DNA of 64,000 nt from Atriophallophorus winterbourni. Taxonomy: Eukaryota; Platyhelminthes; Trematoda; Plagiorchiida; Microphallidae. The notes under the pieces are model-generated. The model was not told the DNA's origin. It did not search any database and saw only the letters and a program-made list of their open reading frames with translations. Of the stretch, positions 58,295-64,000 are shown piece after piece (the stretch's first letter is position 1; every line of letters begins with the position of its first letter). The translations under genes were made by a program, and so were the position numbers. The stretch covers positions 62,001-126,000 of the forward strand of contig JACCGJ010010420.1 in the NCBI GenBank assembly GCA_013407085.1, in the 5' to 3' direction.

Positions 58295-58678
58295 ATTTTA
58301 AGAGGGAAACTCCGCCAAGGACGGTCCCAAGCCCGTTTGAGAAAGGAGGAGGGTTGGGCTTAGGGCTAGCAACCCTATCCCGTAAAACCTACATTGCTAC
58401 GGAAACGATGACAACAGATCCGTGGTTCGGTCATGTCTGCAGGATGGATCCCAGTTCGCATACGAAGGTGGCCATGCACTGGCATCCGCAAGGTAAACGA
58501 AAAAGGGGACGGCTCAAGGAAACTTGGCGCAGAACGTTGGAACGCGAACTACATGCACAAGGATTCACGGTGCAGACGGCAATGGAAGCAGCGACAAACC
58601 GGAACCACTAGCATGAAGTTGTCTCCGCCTCATGTGCCACCCGGCACGGAGAGGACTGAATGAATGAATTTTAAGAGG
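58295..58678 (+). mobile_element. 5'-truncated RTE-like LINE with target duplication
   Basis: ATTTTAAGAGG at 58295-58305 and 58668-58678 flank 362 inserted bases. They encode, at 58354-58611, the RTE C-terminus WFGHVCRMDPS, then KVAMHWHPQGKRKRGRLKET and W-R-R-T, and end in GAATGAATGAA, the short tail repeat typical of RTE elements. The copy is well preserved compared with other LINEs here, so the insertion is fairly recent. The frame is open but only the last part of ORF2 is present. Confidence 0.85.
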
Positions 58679-58923
58679 AAATGATTGAAAAAACAAGTGA
58701 ACAATCGAAGCCAGAGGGTACTCAACAACCTCGACTTGATAGCCTATCGATAACACATGTAGAAATCCCAACAATGAGTCCAATCATCCCATTAGCTATT
58801 TTGCAACATCATGCACTTGCGAAAACCGGTAGTCGGAGAAGTCGTAAAAAATCAAGCTGCTCTATGAGCGATTACACACTCAACCTATTAACTGGTTCAG
58901 CTAATTGGAGCTCAATGTCATAA
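58679..58923 (+). CDS. Candidate exon next to the RTE insertion
   Basis: An open frame from 58679 to TAA at 58921-58923: SEQSKPEGTQQPRLDSLS, then LAKTGSRRSRKKSSCSMSDY. Ser- and Arg/Lys-rich, similar in style to the 56313 exon. The acceptor would be TTTTAAGAG, part of the duplicated target; phase 0 then fits the micro-exon at 56845. It may end in the stop or at a donor such as ACC G|GTAGTC (58830). Confidence 0.4.
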
Positions 58924-59434
58924 ACAAGTAATCTGGATTAAATCGATATTCAGGTATTAACATGGCACAATATAGTCACCGCTCTCACGGACGGTGCATT
59001 AATCGCAGGCATCGGAAACACCTTCAGTGATCCGCTTAATAATCCACAATTGAAGAAAAACAATGCATTGTTAATCTGATTTGGCCAAAAAAAGCTGCCC
59101 TAACTTAACTGAGCCGAAATAATTAAACACTAAGTAAAGTGGTCAAAAAGCAACTAAACACGCAAGATCGTGCTGGGCCGAAATGAAACAAAGCTTCCAC
59201 ACCGCTCGCATCTTTTCTGATCACTACACAATGTAAGTATTTCAAAAAACACTTGTCCAAACCAGTAAATCGTGCTATGGAAACGAAACGGAATTCACAT
59301 TTCTAACCTGCTGCGTATCTTATTTGCGGAGTAGTTCTATGCGAGAATTTAGTCGGAAACGTTCACGTACCTCTTTTAGATCAAGCCTCGTAGGACCATC
59401 ACCACCTAAAAAACGGAACGCAAACTAAACACGT

Positions 59435-59489
59435 AGTAGAACGGGGGGAAAGCATTCAACGGTCTCGAAGCACTCTTCGAAAATGAAGC
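59435..59489 (+). CDS. Candidate exon, basic
   Basis: Acceptor ACACGTAG, phase 2, then RTGGKHSTVSKHSSKMK to the donor AAG C|GTAAGT (phase 1). The same frame upstream (59353-59425) reads RKRSRTSFRSSLVGPSPPKK, also Ser/Arg-rich, but ends in TAA at 59426-59428; it may be a separate terminal exon or a broken part. Confidence 0.4.
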
Positions 59490-59546
59490 GTAAGTTTTGA
59501 TACAACGAACATAACTGACGCTAAATCGATACATTTTCTATACAAG

Positions 59547-59587
59547 AACCAGAACAAACTCAAATGATTTGGAAGAAATTATTTGAG
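59547..59587 (+). CDS. Candidate 41-base exon
   Basis: Acceptor TTTTCTATACAAG, donor TTT GAG|GTAAGT. Phase 1 in fits the exon at 59435-59489; reads PEQTQMIWKKLFE and leaves phase 0. I could not find the next exon, which may lie beyond the LINE cluster or outside the window. Confidence 0.45.
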
Positions 59588-59599
59588 GTAAGTACTACC

Positions 59600-60000
59600 T
59601 ATGGGAAGTATTAATATAAAAAGCCGGGAGCGCTTGATGATACCAAAAAATAAAGTGTAGTAGCATGGTAGTATAAATAGAATAGAATGGGTGATAACGG
59701 TTTGAATGGAGCCTGAATTCCTATTTTACGTATTATGCCCAAACGTCCAATTGCATACTTAACAAACGCTTGAACACTATTTTTTTGAAATGTGCATCCG
59801 ATCATACTACCAGCTATGCTGAGTTCGGCGAACAAGCCGGGTTTATTGAGAGTTTATCTATTAGACACAGAGTAAATAGCTCGTTGCTAAAAGCAACTCG
59901 ATTCAAGAATTTGTGGTGGCAAAAGCACTTAGCTTCACAATAACAGATCGATAATAACGACGCTGATCGTTAATGTAGTTTTATGATTGAGTTTTCACGG
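59600..60000. other. No gene seen
   Basis: The minus-strand frame 59611-59835 has KYAIGRLGIIRKIG, which faintly recalls the ...RA..KLGMLRRI.. part of the CR1-like LINE C-terminus at 6.75 kb, so this is probably an eroded LINE piece. Confidence 0.35.
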
Positions 60001-60202
60001 CCACGTTAAGTAGACCATTCAGCAATCCACTATTCAGATACATCGCTGGCTTTGATTGAGGTAATAATTTCTCCGACAGCGATAGTGCAGCATTTACGAA
60101 AATTAAATGTAAATAAATCTCTATGGCCAGACACCATAACGCCAATGCTGCTCAAACCATGTCACACGCAATTGTCTGGACCAATATCTGACATGTTTAT
60201 AT
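60001..60202 (+). pseudogene. CR1-like LINE fragment, left part
   Basis: Matches 11780-11990. Frame: IVQHLRKLNVNKSLWPDTIT, then LSGPISDMF, the linker-to-RT start of a CR1-like LINE. It stops abruptly at GACATGTTTA, where the RTE sequence begins; its continuation is found again at 63874. Confidence 0.75.
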
Positions 60203-61240
60203 ATGGAAGCATTTGCCACACTATGGGGTCCCACATGGACCTCATAAAGCAGCTGTATGAAGGTGCCTCCTGTCAGGTAATTCACAACGGAAGACTTACC
60301 GATCCATTTGCAGTTGAGACTGGCGTCCCAATGGATGCCTGTTGTCCCTAATGATTTTTCTGTTGGTAGTAGACTGGATAATGAAACAGACTGTAAAAGG
60401 TGAGAGAAATGATATCGATTGGAAGTAATCCGAGCATTTGGAGTATCTGGAATACGCTGATCATGTCTGCTCAATATCACATGACCCCGACGTCTTCAGA
60501 GCAAGGCCGAAATACTAGCACACTTTTTTCATATGCAGGACTACGTTTGAATACCGCAAAAACAGAAGTCCTCCGTGTGCTGACTGATTAGCACCCATCA
60601 ATCACCATTAATGGTAAAGCAGTCAAACACGTCACGCAATTCGTCTACATCGGCAGCATTGTTTCAATAAGTGTTGGCACAGGCGAAGACATAGTCGCCA
60701 GAATCAGCAAAGCAAGATACGCGTTTATAGCTGTGAAACCCATTTGGAAGTCGAAGGTTCTATCAAAACGCACGAAACTCCGTATATTCAGAAGCAACGT
60801 GAAATTCGTGTTACTCTATGGATCGGAAACCTAACGAGTGACAGCTAAGTCTTCTGGCCGCTTGCAAGCATTCCTAAATAATTGTTTTTGTCGAATTATT
60901 GGAGTGAAATGGCCAGAAAAGATAAGGAATCAAGACCAGTGGCAGATTGCTGCTGAGGACCTGATCGCCCAGCAGATCAGTAGAAAAAAGTGAAAATGGT
61001 TTGGGCACACATTGTGGAAATTTTATGATTACATCACCCGTTATGTTCTGGTATGGAACACAATCTGGAAGAGACGGGTCGGACGCCCAATGCTATCTTG
61101 GAAGCGCTCGTGTGAAGAGGAAATTCGCAAGTGTGGACTTAACTGGAACGACAACAAACTGTCTGCTATGGACAGACCAAACTGGAGACAAGTTGCTTAG
61201 GCCCTATGTTCCTCCAGGAAATCAAGGGATTAAGTAAGTA
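60203..61240 (+). pseudogene. RTE-like LINE, RT palm to C-terminus
   Basis: Plus-strand pieces in order: HMDLIKQLYEGASCQVIHN (palm), a decayed RQGC block (GVPMDACCP at 60330-60350), LLVVDWIMKQ, then ADHVCSISHD where the catalytic YADD/FADD should be, and a long C-terminal stretch 60560-61200 (FVYIGSIVSISVG, IWKSKVLSKRTKLRIFRSNV, WKRRVGRPMLSWKRSCEEE, DRPNWRQ). It ends in TAAG repeats at about 61229-61241, the 3' tail. Catalytic residues and several frames are lost. Confidence 0.8.
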
Positions 61241-61244
61241 AGTT

Positions 61245-61737
61245 ATATTGATCAAAAATTTCAAAGCATACAGGCATTGCCATGTTCCAAGAAACATGGC
61301 TTAACTCGACAATAGAAAATGAGTTGCTCTCCATTGAAGGATTCAACTGTTTTCGTCTTGACCGAACCTGTCCCTTGAGGAATCGTGGTGGCGGTGTTAT
61401 CACATATATTCGAAACGACTGGTTCTCATGCTGCAAACAGATTTTTACTTTTGACAAGGTTGAAATATCCTGCCTGGCTGTCGAATGTAAACCCCGATAT
61501 CTTTCTAATTTTCAATCCCTTATGTTGATAAATACGTATGTTATCCCATATTGTCAATCTAACGCTTTTAATGCATTCATTGATGAACTTTTTATGAAAC
61601 TTGCCCCTTTTCAAAATTCTTTGATTCTCTTAGCTGGCGACCTCCATGACTGCAATGTATCTATGTTTCCCTTATTGTCGCTCAAAAATTTGTTCATTTC
61701 TCAACTCGAGCTGACGCATTTTTGGACTTTGCCCTAA
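61245..61737 (+). pseudogene. LINE endonuclease domain, 5'-truncated and frameshifted
   Basis: Reads SKHTGIAMFQETWLN, whose Glu is the catalytic residue of the QETWL motif, then GGGVITYIRNDW and LILLAGDLHDCNVS, where GD.(N/H)D is the next catalytic motif. A frameshift near 61665-61680 shifts the end of the domain into the frame of the following ORF (ADAFLDFALTN, GNSDHC; Asp-His catalytic). The first part of the endonuclease before residue 60 or so is missing. Confidence 0.8.
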
Positions 61738-63509
61738 CAAATGCACCTCATCTGTTCCTCGCCCGCAAGTTTGCTCCAATTGGTAATTCTGACCATTGCA
61801 TTATCAAACTTCTCCCAAAAATTTATGGAAGCACTGGACATAGACACCTCACCCGCAGTAATGGCAAAAAGGTGACTTCCAGAGCTTGTCAGCATGACAA
61901 TATTTCAACTCTCAGGGACATGCTTTCTACCACTGATTTCAACATTTTTCATGAAGATGATGTCTCCGTCGAATGTGATGTTGTGACATCCTATCTTAAC
62001 TTTTGCTTTGAAATCTGTTGTCCTAAAGAAACTATATTTGTGAGTCCTCACCGTTTTTCCTCTGTCCACCTAAAACGCCTAAGGAGATTGAAAGAGAAAG
62101 CCTTCAAAACACATGATCGTAAAACTGTTGCGTTGCTTTCCCAGTCAATCAAGCTCGAAATTCGACGTCTTGAAAAGCTGTACACGAACACACTGCTTGG
62201 AACGAAAGACAGTCGTCACCTATGGTGTGCGCTTAAACAAATTTGTGGAAAGAACAACAGGAAATCCCCACCTATTTTTGATAATAATTCCTTGAACGAA
62301 TCGTTCGTGCATCAAATTACTGATAATGACTGTGAAGATAACTTTATTTTGCCCCCATCTTCTTTTTCCGATTCACCTTTCACCAACGTATCCGAGGTAT
62401 TCTGTGCACTTTCGGCTGTCTCACGTTTTAAGGCTGCAGGACCTGATAAACTCTCGCCCACTGTACTAAAAGAATGTGCTGGAGTGCTATCATCCCCCAT
62501 TACATCCATTGTTAATCGTTGCATGGAAAGGGCAATTATGCCTGATTGCTGGAAATCTGTCTGCATTAGCCCGATTCCAAAGAAAGATCCTGGTAAATAC
62601 CGTCCTATCGCGTGCACGTCGCAGTTGCTCAAGGTACTTGAGAAAATTGTTTTACGGCGACTCGTGTCCAGCTGTCAGGTGCATGATGTTCATCAGTTTG
62701 CGTACCGGAAAAATCGTTCAACTGTCGATGCTGTCGCTGTACTCACAGATTTTATCTCACGTTCTCTAGATAGCAAATCTAGAGCAGTACAAACTTGTTT
62801 CTTGGATTACACAAACGCCTTTAACAGTGTTCTAAGAAACTCCTTACTTCAAAAATTATCTGATCATGGCGTCACTGCAAATATTCTTCATTGGCTGGCA
62901 TCCTATTTTGAGGGTCGTATCCAATACACAGTCGCGAACGGCCAAACCTCCCGTGAAATAGCTATTCCCCGTGGTGTCCTTCAAGGTGCAATATTGTCCC
63001 CATTTCTATTTTCCCTTTATATTTCTGATCTTCCCTCTGACCTATCTGCACTTACCCTCAAATACGCTGATGATGTTGCCATTGCAGTAAATCAAAATCG
63101 TCGGATCGAGCAACATGCCTTAGGATCAATGGTAACGAACATTGGTCAATGGTCCTCCACGATTGGTTTATCGCTGAATCCTCCTAAGTGCAGCGAAATT
63201 GTATTTTCCAACATGATTGGACAGCGTCGTTTAGCCCTTCATCAAGAAATTCCTCGCGTTTCTCTTAACGGCATGGTGTTCGACAGATGTTGCAGCTTTA
63301 AGTATCTTGGTGTTACAATATCTGAAAATCTTAGCTGGACTGAACATGTTACGAGGGTATTCACAAAAGTTCGCCAACTTTCGTTCTACGCACTACGTCC
63401 CATACTTGGCCCGAAACATGGTACTGCAATCAAAAGCTGTTACAGAGTTGAAAGAACGCTTGACAATTTTCTAATGATGCCACGATGTCCCAGTTATTTT
63501 TCGAGTTAA
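61722..63509 (+). CDS. LINE ORF2 reverse transcriptase (CR1/Jockey-type), long open frame
   Basis: 595 codons open. Residues 1-40 finish the endonuclease (GNSDHC). The reverse transcriptase follows: AAGPDKLSPTVLKEC near residue 240, GKYRPIACTSQLLKVLEKIV near 290, the first catalytic motif FLDYTNAF with Asp362, the block PRGVLQGAILSPFLFSLY, and the YADD box at residues 448-451. The thumb and FKYLGVTISENLSW block are present. The C-terminus seems short after LGPKHGTAIKSC, where the frame drifts and ends. All reverse transcriptase catalytic residues are intact, unlike every other LINE here. It is still defective as an element because of the frameshift and truncation upstream. A different family from the CR1-like copies at 6, 21 and 33 kb. 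Confidence 0.85.
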   Translation: MDFALTNAPHLFLARKFAPIGNSDHCIIKLLPKIYGSTGHRHLTRSNGKKVTSRACQHDNISTLRDMLSTTDFNIFHEDDVSVECDVVTSYLNFCFEICCPKETIFVSPHRFSSVHLKRLRRLKEKAFKTHDRKTVALLSQSIKLEIRRLEKLYTNTLLGTKDSRHLWCALKQICGKNNRKSPPIFDNNSLNESFVHQITDNDCEDNFILPPSSFSDSPFTNVSEVFCALSAVSRFKAAGPDKLSPTVLKECAGVLSSPITSIVNRCMERAIMPDCWKSVCISPIPKKDPGKYRPIACTSQLLKVLEKIVLRRLVSSCQVHDVHQFAYRKNRSTVDAVAVLTDFISRSLDSKSRAVQTCFLDYTNAFNSVLRNSLLQKLSDHGVTANILHWLASYFEGRIQYTVANGQTSREIAIPRGVLQGAILSPFLFSLYISDLPSDLSALTLKYADDVAIAVNQNRRIEQHALGSMVTNIGQWSSTIGLSLNPPKCSEIVFSNMIGQRRLALHQEIPRVSLNGMVFDRCCSFKYLGVTISENLSWTEHVTRVFTKVRQLSFYALRPILGPKHGTAIKSCYRVERTLDNFLMMPRCPSYFSS

Positions 63510-63873
63510 TTTTTCAAATTCCCCTAGCATCTGTCTAGCCCATGGTAACCTGACACTTTTTTAGCCCAAGTATTACTTTATTGTGTGGCACTCCATATAT
63601 TTTATTTTATTTGCATTATATAACGAACCTAATTTATTGATGCTATGAAGTTGGAGAAACGCTCACCTATTTTTAATTCACGCTGAGATGTCCTATTTTT
63701 TAATTCGTTTTTAAACCCGTCACATTTGTCTAGCCCGAGGTAACCTGACACTTCATTGGCCTATGAATTATTTCATTGTGCACACGCTATACATATTTTG
63801 CATTGGTATTATGTGGAGAAATTAATCTATTGCTGAAAATTCGTGTGCACGAATAAAGTCATTCTTCTTCTTC
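63510..63873 (+). repeat. LINE 3' untranslated region with TTC tail
   Basis: Contains a tandem near-duplicate (63525-63600 and 63730-63800, both with a TCTAGCCC-(A/G)-(T/A)GGTAACCTGACACTT-like run) and ends AATAAAGTCATTCTTCTTCTTCTTCT, a short tail repeat at about 63860-63873. Confidence 0.7.
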
Positions 63874-64000
63874 TTCTAAAATTGCACGCAGATGACACTG
63901 CAATCTTCAACATCAAAATGTTTTCGAGTGAATACAAAGTGCAGAAATGGTGCAACATCTCGACAGAAACAGACATTTATCGGTTGCTAAAACACGGCTT
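63874..64000 (+). pseudogene. CR1-like LINE fragment, right part
   Basis: AAAATTGCACGCAGATGACAC continues the sequence interrupted at 60202, as the unfilled copy at 11995-12015 shows. The frame reads HADDTAIFNI, a decayed catalytic (Y/F)ADD motif, and runs to the window end. Confidence 0.65.

Overview
The window reads as AT-rich nuclear DNA of a trematode flatworm, most like a schistosome or a close relative. The grounds are the many decayed CR1-like and RTE-like LINE fragments, a Ty3/gypsy fossil of the CsRn1 type known from flukes, a hammerhead-ribozyme-bearing repeat family reminiscent of the schistosome SINE Sm-alpha, and host exons that are very small and separated by kilobase introns next to introns of only 36-49 bases. 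No tRNA, rRNA, operon or CRISPR array was seen. Species assignment is inference.

Layout. 1-4720: LINE-derived sequence in two direct copies, each holding the same 855-base palindromic insertion. 4720-8490: LINE remnants on the minus strand, including a long broken CR1-like copy. 8554-11409: a compact LTR-flanked element whose only readable coding is a minus-strand pseudogene. 11.8-17.7 kb: more copies of the LINE-derived repeat and a dimer of the ribozyme-like repeat. 17.7-25.7 kb: a SINE-like copy, a CR1-like LINE fossil, a second dimer, a (TA)n tract and an RTE-like LINE fossil ending in a zinc-finger-like motif. 26.35-46.33 kb: my best host gene, plus strand, about 18 candidate exons with a signal peptide at the start and a basic Ser/Pro/Arg-rich tail at the end; its introns hold a CR1-like LINE, a minus-strand LINE and the gypsy fossil. 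47.1-51.7 kb: an RTE-like LINE cut in two by a 1381-base array of 257-base units, flanked by a 12-base target duplication, with hammerhead-like cores in five units. 52-55.5 kb: a SINE-like tail, unplaced ORFs and a pogo/Tigger transposase fossil. 56.2-59.6 kb: a second, poorly resolved host gene candidate with a 39-base exon and a small RTE insertion with its target duplication. 60.0-64.0 kb: a CR1-like fragment split by an RTE fragment and an almost complete RT-bearing LINE.

The exon calls rest on splice-site consensus, open frames and matching phases read by eye. They give a coherent but unproven model; I do not recognise the product of either host gene. The transposon calls rest on recognisable protein motifs and, for five insertions, on target duplications or related unfilled sites visible in the window itself.
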